NCBI GenBank assembly: GCA_963638365.1
Contig: CAVHRK010000088.1
Span: forward strand, 1 to 64,000
Direction of reading: 5' to 3'
DNA length: 64,000 bases
From: Suilimivivens sp963638365
GTDB lineage: Bacteria > Bacillota > Clostridia > Lachnospirales > Lachnospiraceae
Positions within the stretch are counted from its first letter, which is position 1, and each line of letters opens with the position of its first letter. Made by a program: the position numbers and the translations under genes. This document shows, one piece after another, positions 8,302 through 16,227 of the stretch. Under the pieces are notes generated by a model. It was not told the DNA's origin and did no database searches. It was given only the letters and a program-made list of their open reading frames with translations.

Positions 8302-8676
8302 TTATTCGGAAAGAAGAGACTTCGGATCAATCTGCTTTCCATCCCGCCAGATCCGTTCGAGATCATAGAACAGACGGTTCTCCTGATCGAACAGATGAAT
8401 AATGATATCGCCAAAATCAAGAAGAATCCAGTTGGCGCTGTCATATCCTTCGGACTGCTTCATCGGATATCCGGCACGGCCGAGCTTCTCTTCCACTTCA
8501 TCGGCAAGCGCCTGTAACTGATTGCGGTTCTTACCGCTTGCAATCAGGAAATAATCAGCAAGGACAGATACTTCACTGATATCAATGACACGGATATCTT
8601 CGGCCTTCTTATCTTCCAATGCTTCGATGGCAAGACCTGCCATTTTCTTAATTTCTTCTACGGTTAACTTTCCCAT
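8302..8676 (-). CDS. rsfS: Ribosome silencing factor RsfS
   Basis: A 124-residue RsfS/Iojap protein. Conserved features present are IDISEVSVLADYFLIASGKNRNQ and the C-terminal DWxLLDFGDIIIHLF-type block (here NWILLDFGDIIIHLF). RsfS binds uL14 on the large subunit and blocks subunit joining when nutrients are scarce. The ATG at 8676 follows AAAGGAGG; an upstream GTG at 8697 lacks a ribosome site. It is the last gene of the cluster, right behind yqeK, a typical pairing in Firmicutes. Confidence 0.95.
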   Translation of the reverse strand: MGKLTVEEIKKMAGLAIEALEDKKAEDIRVIDISEVSVLADYFLIASGKNRNQLQALADEVEEKLGRAGYPMKQSEGYDSANWILLDFGDIIIHLFDQENRLFYDLERIWRDGKQIDPKSLLSE

Positions 8677-8687
8677 GGAATCCTCCT

Positions 8688-9263
8688 TTATGAACACTGA
8701 CTGTAAAAATCATAGGTTTTCTGTGTCATGGCATCGACAACGCTGCCGGTACTTTTCAGGTAAGAAAGCGTATCCTCCAGAATCATCAGTAACGCTTTAT
8801 CCAGATCCTCAAATGCCATCTTACGGATCGGCGTTAAGTTTGGCGCCTGCTTTCTTCCCGGTTCGATATAATCTGCGATATAAATGATCTTCTCTAACGG
8901 ACTCATATCCGGTCTTCCGGTCGTATGGTTCAAAATCGCATTGATGATGTCCTGATCGTGGATATCGAACTCTTCCATAGCAAGAAAGCTTCCTACCTTG
9001 GCATGGAGAAGCTGTGGATTCTTAAGTTCGGCTTCATTCATCTGGATATTATGTTTCTTACAGATGGAAATGCGCTTTTCGTTCGTCAGGCACTTGGCAC
9101 AGTCGTGTAAAAGGCCTGCAACCTGAGCTTTCGTAATGTCAACATCATAACGCATGGCCAGACAGGCTGCCGTGTAGGCAACACCGAGTGTATGCTCAAA
9201 GCGCGCATTATCCAGCGTCTTTTCCATTTTCTTTCGGATCTTTTTAATATCAGCAGATTTCAT
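8688..9263 (-). CDS. yqeK: YqeK, HD-domain Ap4A hydrolase
   Basis: A 191-residue HD-superfamily protein. It has the metal-binding HD pair in GLLHDCAKCL, LLHAKVG, and IIYIADYIEPGR. Members hydrolyse diadenosine tetraphosphate symmetrically to ADP and act in stress nucleotide turnover. In most Firmicutes yqeK follows nadD and is sometimes fused with it; here the gene upstream is yhbY with only 14 bases between, and nadD is absent. Confidence 0.93.
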   Translation of the reverse strand: MKSADIKKIRKKMEKTLDNARFEHTLGVAYTAACLAMRYDVDITKAQVAGLLHDCAKCLTNEKRISICKKHNIQMNEAELKNPQLLHAKVGSFLAMEEFDIHDQDIINAILNHTTGRPDMSPLEKIIYIADYIEPGRKQAPNLTPIRKMAFEDLDKALLMILEDTLSYLKSTGSVVDAMTQKTYDFYSQCS

Positions 9264-9277
9264 TGGCTTCCTCCGGT

Positions 9278-9571
9278 TTATCTGGGTAATTCGATTTTTT
9301 TGTGATCTTTGTTCTCTTTATAAAGCACAATCTTTTTCCCGATCACCTGTACCACCTGGGAGCCGGTTCTTTCTGCAAGAATCTGTGCCATGGCATTGGG
9401 ATCTTCCATGCAGTTTTTGAGAACGGCGAGCTTCACAAGCTCTTTCCGGTTAAAGCTTTCGCGGACGGCCTCGGTAACCTCGGGGGTAAGTCCGGACTTG
9501 CCAATCTGGAAGACCGGCTCAATGTTCATTGCCAGCCCTTTTAAATATGCACGCTGCTTACTTGTCATCAT
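9278..9571 (-). CDS. yhbY: Ribosome assembly RNA-binding protein YhbY
   Basis: A 97-residue CRM-domain protein (LTSKQRAYLKGLA-type N-terminus, the GxxG loop in QIGKSGLT, and KKIVLYKEN at the end). YhbY binds pre-50S particles. ATG 9571 is 6 bases after AGGAG; a TTG just upstream is less likely. It is tightly packed behind obgE (9-base gap), in keeping with a shared role in 50S assembly. Confidence 0.93.
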   Translation of the reverse strand: MMTSKQRAYLKGLAMNIEPVFQIGKSGLTPEVTEAVRESFNRKELVKLAVLKNCMEDPNAMAQILAERTGSQVVQVIGKKIVLYKENKDHKKIELPR

Positions 9572-9580
9572 CAAGTTCTC

Positions 9581-10876
9581 CTATTTGTAATAATCGAAGG
9601 AAAGACCGTACATTCTCACGGTATCTCCCTCCTGAATACCAAGTTCCTCTAACTGTTCCAAAATACCATTTAGCTTCAGGAAATTCTGGAAGAAGGTAAA
9701 GCCCTTTTCGGATTCCAGATTAGTATAACCAAGCATCTTTTCGATACGGGGGCCTTCGACCACATATTCATCCGCTTCTTCATCATAGGTGACGCTGTAT
9801 GGCTCATCACAATCGGTCAGCATATATTCCGGGAAGAATTCCTGCTCAAAGACGATGGGCTTTTCATCGATGCCATCGAGCATATGGCGTACCTCATAAA
9901 GCAGCTCACGGATGCCCTCTCCACTCAATGCAGAAATCGGATAAACCTTGATTCCCTTCGGTTCAAATTCCTTGCGAAGACGTTCCACCGGATCCTCTTC
10001 ACCTTCCTGTATAAAAATCATATCCGTCTTATTTGCGGCAATGACCTGCGGCCGTTTCGCAATTTCGGGATTGTAATTTTCCAATTCTTTATTGATTGCA
10101 TAAATATCTGCAATCGGATCTCTTCCCTCGGTCGATGCCACATCCACAATGTGGATCATGACTTTGGTCCGTTCAATGTGCCGCAGGAATTCAAATCCAA
10201 GTCCGACACCCTCGGAAGCTCCTTCGATGAGTCCCGGAATGTCTGCAATAACAAATCCTTTGGCATCTTCCAGATCCACAACCCCCAGATGCGGGTTTAA
10301 GGTTGTGAAATGATAGTTGGCAATCTTCGGACGGGCATTGGAAACCTTCGTAAGGAAGGTGGATTTCCCTACATTCGGAAATCCTACAAGACCGACATCT
10401 GCGATTACCTTAAGCTCCAATAAAAGCTCCATTTCTTTGGCAGGCTGCCCCGGCTGGGCATATTTTGGTGCCTGCATGGTGCTGGTTGCGTAATGATGAT
10501 TGCCGTTACCGCCCTTGCCGCCCTGTAACAGGACAAACCGGCGGTTCTCACCGGAAAGATCGGTGATGACCTTACCACTTTCAGCTTCTTTTACAACGGT
10601 TCCTTCCGGCATCTTCAAAATGATGTCCGCACCGTCTTTTCCGCGGCACTTCTTTTTGTTTCCGTTTTCGCCATCTTCTGCATGATATTTCCGTACGTGA
10701 CGATAATCTGCGAGCGTATTTAAGCCGTCATCGACCTCTAAAATCACGCTGCCGCCATGACCGCCATCGCCGCCATCCGGTCCACCGCTTGGTACATATT
10801 TTTCTCTGCGGAAGGACACATGACCGTCTCCGCCTTTTCCGCTTCTTACGATAATTCTGGCTCTATCTGCAAACAT
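9581..10876 (-). CDS. obgE: GTPase ObgE
   Basis: A 431-residue Obg with all three domains: glycine-rich Obg fold (1-158), GTPase domain with G1 GFPNVGKS at 165-172, DIPGLIEGA (G3), NKTD (G4), and a C-terminal OCT domain (about 350-431). Obg binds the 50S subunit and ppGpp, linking ribosome assembly to growth and, in Bacillus, sporulation. AAAGGAGG precedes the ATG. It is separated from rpmA by a strong hairpin, so it is at least partly uncoupled from the ribosomal protein genes. Confidence 0.97.
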   Translation of the reverse strand: MFADRARIIVRSGKGGDGHVSFRREKYVPSGGPDGGDGGHGGSVILEVDDGLNTLADYRHVRKYHAEDGENGNKKKCRGKDGADIILKMPEGTVVKEAESGKVITDLSGENRRFVLLQGGKGGNGNHHYATSTMQAPKYAQPGQPAKEMELLLELKVIADVGLVGFPNVGKSTFLTKVSNARPKIANYHFTTLNPHLGVVDLEDAKGFVIADIPGLIEGASEGVGLGFEFLRHIERTKVMIHIVDVASTEGRDPIADIYAINKELENYNPEIAKRPQVIAANKTDMIFIQEGEEDPVERLRKEFEPKGIKVYPISALSGEGIRELLYEVRHMLDGIDEKPIVFEQEFFPEYMLTDCDEPYSVTYDEEADEYVVEGPRIEKMLGYTNLESEKGFTFFQNFLKLNGILEQLEELGIQEGDTVRMYGLSFDYYK

Positions 10877-10924
10877 GACCTGCCTCCTTTAATTTACAAG
10901 GGGTTACTAAGTGTTCTACATGAC

Positions 10925-10956
10925 AAAAAGGCTTCAAACGGAAATGTTTGAAGCCT
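10925..10956 (-). terminator. Terminator between rpmA and obgE
   Basis: A perfect 10-bp stem (GGCTTCAAAC/GTTTGAAGCC) followed on the minus strand by TTTTTG. It lies just past the rpmA stop and probably lets only part of transcription through to obgE. Confidence 0.85.
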
Positions 10957-10969
10957 AATCCTTTTTGTA

Positions 10970-11254
10970 CTATTTCTCTACCGGATAAACGGAAGCCTGT
11001 TTCTTATCTCTTCCTTTTCTTTCGAACTTAAGCACTCCATCAACTAATGCAAACAGTGTATCATCACCGCCACGTCCAACGTTGATACCGGGATGAATCT
11101 TAGTTCCGCGCTGTCTGTATAAAATATTACCTGCTTTTACGAATTGTCCGTCAGCTCTTTTCGCACCTAATCTCTTGGATTCGGAATCTCTACCGTTCTT
11201 GGTAGAACCAACACCCTTCTTATGAGCGAAAAATTGAAGGTTCATATTTAACAT
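10970..11254 (-). CDS. rpmA: 50S ribosomal protein bL27, precursor form
   Basis: A 94-residue bL27. It begins with the Firmicutes-type extension MLNMNLQFF directly before AHKKG; the extension is removed by the Prp protease encoded next door, and failure to cleave blocks peptidyl-transfer-centre assembly in Staphylococcus. AGGAGGTG precedes the ATG. Third gene of rplU-prp-rpmA. Confidence 0.97.
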   Translation of the reverse strand: MLNMNLQFFAHKKGVGSTKNGRDSESKRLGAKRADGQFVKAGNILYRQRGTKIHPGINVGRGGDDTLFALVDGVLKFERKGRDKKQASVYPVEK

Positions 11255-11257
11255 GGT

Positions 11258-11611
11258 CTACACCTCCTTAAATTTCAGTTCACAATATTTCTTCGATTTG
11301 AAGAATTTCTTCTGACTGCCGTAGCCATCTACGACATGTTCCATCCCCAGAACAAAGGAATCCATTAACAGCTTCTGTGCTTCGTTTAAAGGCTCCTTAA
11401 ACTGACAGGATATGTATCCGTCGGTTTCTTCCGTCTCGACATCGAGGGACGCCTTCGTTAACTGATCCAGAGAATTAATGGTATTAATTACCAGAACAGA
11501 AATCGCGGCACACACGATATCACTGCCGGAATTGGCATAGCCTGCATGTCCTGCACAGACAAAGCCTTTGTATTCCCCGTCTTTCGATTGTAAAATGGTT
11601 ACTGTTGTCAT
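11258..11611 (-). CDS. prp: Ribosomal-processing cysteine protease Prp
   Basis: A 117-residue Prp. The catalytic pair H22 (GHAGYA) and C34 (DIVCAAIS) is present. Prp removes the N-terminal extension of bL27. It sits between rplU and rpmA, the standard Firmicutes arrangement, and the presence of the substrate motif in the adjacent bL27 confirms the match. Confidence 0.95.
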   Translation of the reverse strand: MTTVTILQSKDGEYKGFVCAGHAGYANSGSDIVCAAISVLVINTINSLDQLTKASLDVETEETDGYISCQFKEPLNEAQKLLMDSFVLGMEHVVDGYGSQKKFFKSKKYCELKFKEV

Positions 11612-11632
11612 CTTAACCTGTTTCTATGCATA

Positions 11633-11938
11633 CTATGCGTTGATCTTTTCAATCTTAACCTGAGTGTATGCTTGTCTGTGACCGTTCTTCTTATGATAAC
11701 CGGTTTTTCTCTTATACTTGTAAACGATCACTTTACGATATCTGCCCTGCTCCATAACAGTTGCAGTTACGCTTGCGTTCGTTACATCACCGGCAACCTT
11801 AAGCTCCTTATCGCTTACAGCGACAACCTGGTCAAATGTTACAGTAGCTCCTGCTTCCGCATCAAGCTTTTCAACCTTGATGATATCTCCTTCGGAAACT
11901 TTGTACTGCTTTCCACCTGTTGCAATGATTGCGTACAT
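11633..11938 (-). CDS. rplU: 50S ribosomal protein bL21
   Basis: A 101-residue bL21 with the start MYAIIATGGKQYKVSEGD and the RNA-binding C-terminus YKRKTGYHKKNGHRQ. The ATG follows AGGAGGTG. First gene of the rplU-prp-rpmA transcript, behind its own promoter and an approximately 100-base leader. Confidence 0.98.
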   Translation of the reverse strand: MYAIIATGGKQYKVSEGDIIKVEKLDAEAGATVTFDQVVAVSDKELKVAGDVTNASVTATVMEQGRYRKVIVYKYKRKTGYHKKNGHRQAYTQVKIEKINA

Positions 11939-12037
11939 ATGGCACCTCCTATACTAACCATAAATGGTTTACTCGCTAGCTTCGGTGGTGATTCAGGAAG
12001 TCCTGAAGGCACACTTCTACCTCGCTATGCGGCATAC
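11939..12037 (-). ncRNA. bL21 (rplU) mRNA leader, candidate
   Basis: About 99 bases lie between the predicted rplU start site and the ATG. The leader holds a perfect hairpin TTCAGG-ACTT-CCTGAA (11992-12007) flanked by two TAGCGAG copies that could anchor a larger fold. Firmicutes rplU messages have a known structured leader (Rfam L21_leader) thought to bind bL21 for autoregulation. Assignment is by position and structure; a covariance-model search was not possible. Confidence 0.62.
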
Positions 12038-12043
12038 TCAACT

Positions 12044-12072
12044 AAAATACCATCAAATTTCTATATTGTCAA
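12044..12072 (-). promoter_or_regulatory. Predicted sigma-A promoter of rplU
   Basis: TTGACA (12067-12072), 17-base spacer, TATTTT (12044-12049). The -35 lies inside the 3' end of the upstream RNase E/G gene. Confidence 0.75.
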
Positions 12073-13210
12073 GCATTTCTTTTAAAGGTTTGTTAAATTT
12101 TTTACGGGTGACCTCTACAATTCCTAACGGCGTCAGATCCACGACACGGCTTGGCAGCTTGTCCTCCTTAAGAAACTGGTCGAAACGGGTCAGTAACTGT
12201 TGTTTATGCGGTTCTTCTTCCATATTGATAAAATCCACCACAATGATACCGGAATGATTCCGCAGACGTAACTGGCGTGCAATTTCCGCAGCCGCTTCAC
12301 AGTTCATGGCAAACACCATGTCTTCTTTGCTGTTTCCCTTCTTTTCACTGCCTTTTCCGGAATTCACATCAATGACCGTCATGGCTTCGGTCTTCTGGAT
12401 AATCAGATAACCGCCGTTTTTCAGCCAGACCTTTTCGGACAGTGCTTCCTTTAAATGGGTGGAAATGGAATACAGCTTTTCAAGCGGATAGGATGCATCA
12501 GCATAAAGCCGGAGCTTTTCTTCCGGGAACAGCTTTTGCAGTTCTGCATAAATTCCGGGATCCTCGGTGACGATCTCTTCATAAGAAGAAAGTGGAATTC
12601 CTTTGATATAGGAAAGGTATTCCGGCGTGTCCTGGTACAGACAGCTGTAAATGCTCCGGTGGGAAGCTGCTTCCCTGATCCTTACCGCATTCCCGATCTG
12701 TTCTTCCATTTCGAGAAAGGCTTCTTCATAGTCCTTCAAGCCCTCCATGTTCGTACGGATCGTAAAACCGAAGTCGCGTCTTCCAACCATTCCTCTGGCA
12801 GATAAAGCTTCTTTAAAAGAGGCAACTGCCGAAGGGGACAGTTTTTTCGAAAAATGCATGCCTTTCCCGTTTACACGGCAGATACTGTAGCGACCGACCA
12901 GGTCAATATCTGTTTTGGCAGTCGGAAGCTTGTCTCCCATACCCATCCGTTCAATCTGGACGAGAATTTCCTCTCCTGCCTTAAGAGAGGCATCCATTGA
13001 CAGGGGGAGATACACATTCTGATCCTTACGCACGGACACAAAGGCAGCGCCCATGGACGGCAGTACGCGGTCCACGCGCCCTACATATACATTTCCGACC
13101 AGATCCCCTTTTCCGGGAGCAAAGAATACCTGTAGCGCATCCGGCCGGTAATCCGGAAAGGTAAAAACCAGAATCCGGTCTGCTTTACGAATGACTATGA
13201 TTTTTCCCAT
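12053..13210 (-). CDS. Ribonuclease E/G family protein
   Basis: A 385-residue Clostridia-type RNase E/G, shorter than proteobacterial RNase G (about 490). It has an S1-like RNA-binding region (GNVYVGRVDRVLPSMGAAFV), the 5' sensor portion, and the DNase-I-like catalytic part with Mg-binding aspartates in MTVIDVNSGKG and IIVVDFINM. The Zn-link and the large scaffold tail of RNase E are missing. It likely takes part in rRNA maturation and mRNA turnover. The start overlaps the end of the TIGR03936 gene by 16 bases. Confidence 0.9.
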   Translation of the reverse strand: MGKIIVIRKADRILVFTFPDYRPDALQVFFAPGKGDLVGNVYVGRVDRVLPSMGAAFVSVRKDQNVYLPLSMDASLKAGEEILVQIERMGMGDKLPTAKTDIDLVGRYSICRVNGKGMHFSKKLSPSAVASFKEALSARGMVGRRDFGFTIRTNMEGLKDYEEAFLEMEEQIGNAVRIREAASHRSIYSCLYQDTPEYLSYIKGIPLSSYEEIVTEDPGIYAELQKLFPEEKLRLYADASYPLEKLYSISTHLKEALSEKVWLKNGGYLIIQKTEAMTVIDVNSGKGSEKKGNSKEDMVFAMNCEAAAEIARQLRLRNHSGIIVVDFINMEEEPHKQQLLTRFDQFLKEDKLPSRVVDLTPLGIVEVTRKKFNKPLKEMLDNIEI

Positions 13211-13911
13211 AACAGCGGTACGAACTCTCCTTCCCGTTCCCGATAGGTTTCGATTCTGTGGACCGTATAACCAAACGGCGGCATCTCAAAGGAAATGGAA
13301 TGACAAAAGCTTTCAAGCACGAATCCCGGTTTGATATTACCCCCACTGCTGGCATTTAATTTCATGTAGATCCGTTCTTTTACTTCTTCATCTGCTTTTC
13401 CAAGCGCACACGATACGACCGACAGCTCATAAATGCTTTCCTTTAAATTGATTTCCTTATGGCCGCGCTTGGTTTCCTTCACAACAGGAATATTGTCCTG
13501 TGCATAAAAGGCCAGCAGCTTTTCCATAAATTCATCCGGAAGTTCGACACCGTCACGGATGGTCACATAATAGGAAGCCGCCTCTACGCTTGCCATGGCA
13601 TTACCCTCGGCATCGTCCAAAAGCCGGACATCGAGAATATCGATTCCTTCCACCATGGCAGACTGTAAAGCAGTCTTTAATTCTTCGGTACTGTTTAAGC
13701 TGCAAAGCTCCAGATCAAAGTATTCCCCGCTGCTTGTATGTCCCACCGATAATGGAGCCGCAAAGGAAAGCTTCTGGTGCGGAGAAAATCCTTCGGAATA
13801 GGCCACATCAATTTCTGCCCTGCGGATGGCTTTCTGGAAATAACGCATCACATCCAGATGTCCGATGAATTTCACCGGACCGTATTTTGAAAATTTTACT
13901 CTGACTTTCAT
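13195..13911 (-). CDS. TIGR03936 family (DUF2344) radical-SAM-associated protein
   Basis: A 238-residue protein starting VRVKFSKYGPVKFIGHLDVMRYFQKAIRRA, the DUF2344 signature. In many Clostridia it is a separate partner to, or fused with, the TIGR03960 radical SAM protein encoded immediately upstream (3-base gap). No independent catalytic motif is seen. A role in RNA modification has been suggested by context with RNase E/G and ribosomal genes; actual function is unknown. Confidence 0.9.
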   Translation of the reverse strand: MKVRVKFSKYGPVKFIGHLDVMRYFQKAIRRAEIDVAYSEGFSPHQKLSFAAPLSVGHTSSGEYFDLELCSLNSTEELKTALQSAMVEGIDILDVRLLDDAEGNAMASVEAASYYVTIRDGVELPDEFMEKLLAFYAQDNIPVVKETKRGHKEINLKESIYELSVVSCALGKADEEVKERIYMKLNASSGGNIKPGFVLESFCHSISFEMPPFGYTVHRIETYREREGEFVPLLWEKS

Positions 13912-13914
13912 TAC

Positions 13915-15801
13915 TTATTCTTCCGCTCCTTTACTGGTACGTGGTTCCATACAGATTCCCGTATGATATTTGGCCGCGCCGCATCCGTTACACTGCTGTT
14001 TGCAGTTTAGGGTTATGGTCTCTTCCTGCGCCTTGTGCCATTCCCGTAAAAGGAACTCTTTGGTTACGCCGCAATCCAGGAAATCCCATGGGAAAACTTC
14101 ATCGTCCTCACGGGGCCTTGTCGTATAAAAGTCCGGATCAATGCCGCATTCTTCAAAAACGGAAAGCCATACGTCATGCTTATAATATTCACTCCACGCA
14201 TCATACATACAGCCCCTTTCGTAGGCGCGTAAAATGGCTTTGTTTAACTTCCGGTCGCCTCTTGCAAGAACACTTTCAAGAACACTCACATCAGCTTCAT
14301 GCCAGTTGTATTTGATGCTCTTCTGGTTTAACTGGCTGATGATCGAGGTTCTTGTAAGGTAGGCCTTTTCTAAAAACTGTTCCTTCGTACACTGGGGTGC
14401 CCACTGGAACGGGGTAAACGGCTTGGGGATAAAGAATGAGGTACTTGCCACGATCTGTACCCTTCCGTTTCGTTTTTCCTTGGGAACTGTTTCATAAAAT
14501 TCGGCTGCAATCTTATTACAAAGTTCCGCAATGCCGCGGATATCATCTTCGGTTTCAAAGGGAAGCCCGAGCATGAAGTAAAGCTTTACCCTGGTCCAGC
14601 CGCCTTCAAAGGCAAGGTGGGCGCCATGCAGGATGACTTCTTCGGTCAATCCCTTATTAATCACGTTACGGAGACGCTGGCTTCCTGCTTCCGGTGCAAA
14701 GGTCAGACTGCTCTTTTTGACATCCTGCACCTTATTCATAACATCCAGGGAGAACGCGTCAATTCGCAGGGAAGGAAGGGATATATTGACCTTCCGGCGT
14801 TCGCATTCGTCGATCAGGAAATCCAGAAGTTCCGGAAGCTTGGTGTAGTCACTTGAACTCAAAGAACTTAAGGAAATCTCTTCATGTCCGGTATTCTTTA
14901 ATAATTTAATCGCCTTGTCTTCCAGATAGGCAAGGCTTCGTTCGCGCACCGGACGGTATAACTGTCCGGCCTGACAGAACCGGCAGCCACGGATGCAGCC
15001 CCGCTGGATTTCCAGAACGACACGATCCTGGGTTACCTTAATAAACGGAACGACCGGTTTTTCCGGATAACAGGTCTTGGAAACATCACAGACCAGCTCT
15101 TTATGAATCACATCCGGAATTTCCGGTACGAGTTTTTTACGCTCTGCAATCGTGCCATCCTCATGGTAGGTAACCTCATAAAGGGAAGGTACATACATTC
15201 CGGGGATGCAGGCTGCTTTCCGCAAAAAGTCCTGACGGCTACATCCCTCTTTCTTACATTCCTTATAAAGGTCAATCAGCTCCCGGTAACGGGTCTCGCC
15301 CTCTCCGATATAGAAAATATCGAAGAAATCTGCGATCGGTTCCGGATTATAGGTACAGGGACCTCCACCGATGACAATCGGATCCTCTCCGGTACGGTCC
15401 TTTGCAAGGAGCGGAATGCCGGATAAATCCAGCACCTGTAAGATATTCGTATAACACATTTCAAACTGGATCGTAATTCCAAGGAAATCAAAGTTCTTAA
15501 TCGGATCCTGCGATTCCAGTGCAAAAAGCGGAATGTGCTTTTCTCTCATGATCCGGTCAAGATCCACCCATGGGGAATAGACACGTTCACACCATACATC
15601 CTCAAAGGAATTCAGCAGATCATAAAGAATCTGGATGCCAAGATGGGACATGCCGATCTCGTACACATCCGGAAAACACATGGCAAACCGGACTTTCACT
15701 TCGTCCGGATTCTTCATGACGGCATTGACTTCGTTTCCAATATAACGGGCAGGCTTTTCCACCTGCATTAAAATTTCTTCACTTAACTGAAGCTTTCTCA
15801 T
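13915..15801 (-). CDS. TIGR03960 family B12-binding-type radical SAM protein
   Basis: A 628-residue protein with an N-terminal Rossmann/B12-binding-like region (about 35-200) and a radical SAM domain whose [4Fe-4S] cysteines are C269, C273 and C276 (RGCIRGCRFC). Near the C-terminus there is a further cysteine cluster (CKQQCNGCG...C) that could hold zinc or another iron-sulfur centre. The product is unknown; the family co-occurs with TIGR03936 and RNase E/G, as here. The ATG at 15801 has a poor ribosome site and overlaps the upstream gene by 23 bases or more, so a start a few codons downstream is possible. Confidence 0.9.
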   Translation of the reverse strand: MRKLQLSEEILMQVEKPARYIGNEVNAVMKNPDEVKVRFAMCFPDVYEIGMSHLGIQILYDLLNSFEDVWCERVYSPWVDLDRIMREKHIPLFALESQDPIKNFDFLGITIQFEMCYTNILQVLDLSGIPLLAKDRTGEDPIVIGGGPCTYNPEPIADFFDIFYIGEGETRYRELIDLYKECKKEGCSRQDFLRKAACIPGMYVPSLYEVTYHEDGTIAERKKLVPEIPDVIHKELVCDVSKTCYPEKPVVPFIKVTQDRVVLEIQRGCIRGCRFCQAGQLYRPVRERSLAYLEDKAIKLLKNTGHEEISLSSLSSSDYTKLPELLDFLIDECERRKVNISLPSLRIDAFSLDVMNKVQDVKKSSLTFAPEAGSQRLRNVINKGLTEEVILHGAHLAFEGGWTRVKLYFMLGLPFETEDDIRGIAELCNKIAAEFYETVPKEKRNGRVQIVASTSFFIPKPFTPFQWAPQCTKEQFLEKAYLTRTSIISQLNQKSIKYNWHEADVSVLESVLARGDRKLNKAILRAYERGCMYDAWSEYYKHDVWLSVFEECGIDPDFYTTRPREDDEVFPWDFLDCGVTKEFLLREWHKAQEETITLNCKQQCNGCGAAKYHTGICMEPRTSKGAEE

Positions 15802-16144
15802 GGTTCAATAAGGCCCTTCCATCCTGCATGAGCTGTTCGAAGGATACGGACGCATTCAGCTGCTGTAAGAACACACCACAATCGATGTCACGATAGTGCC
15901 ATTCCATTTTGTGGGCAACAATAAATCCACCCAACAACAAAAAGGAAACAAAAATCCGGAACCGCAAGCTTCTCCATGCAGAAGAAGTACCTTTTCCACG
16001 ATCCATGTTTCCCATTGAAGCCTCCCTAAAAGAAGGAGCTTCTAAAATGTGCTGTCGTTCCTGCATAAGCTGATGATTCCTCTGGTTTTCCAGACGAATA
16101 TCCCGTAACAGCTCTAATTTTTTATCAGTACTGATACTCATCAT
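15779..16144 (-). CDS. Hypothetical single-pass membrane protein
   Basis: A 121-residue protein, unrecognised. It has a charged helical N-terminal part (residues about 5-35, coiled-coil-like), one membrane segment (about 65-80, RIFVSFLLLGGFIVAH) and an extracytoplasmic C-terminal part of 40 residues with one Cys. It overlaps the TIGR03960 gene and may be translationally coupled to it. The ATG at 16144 has only a weak GAATGGGA upstream; a TTG at 16171 has none. A topology similar to small membrane-anchored regulators is all that can be said. Confidence 0.6.
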   Translation of the reverse strand: MMSISTDKKLELLRDIRLENQRNHQLMQERQHILEAPSFREASMGNMDRGKGTSSAWRSLRFRIFVSFLLLGGFIVAHKMEWHYRDIDCGVFLQQLNASVSFEQLMQDGRALLNHEKASVK

Positions 16145-16227
16145 GTTGTCCCATTCATTTATTTTTATCAATATATGACGGGACCATTCAAATATGTCTC
16201 TTAATGAATCATTCTTGTAACGATTCT

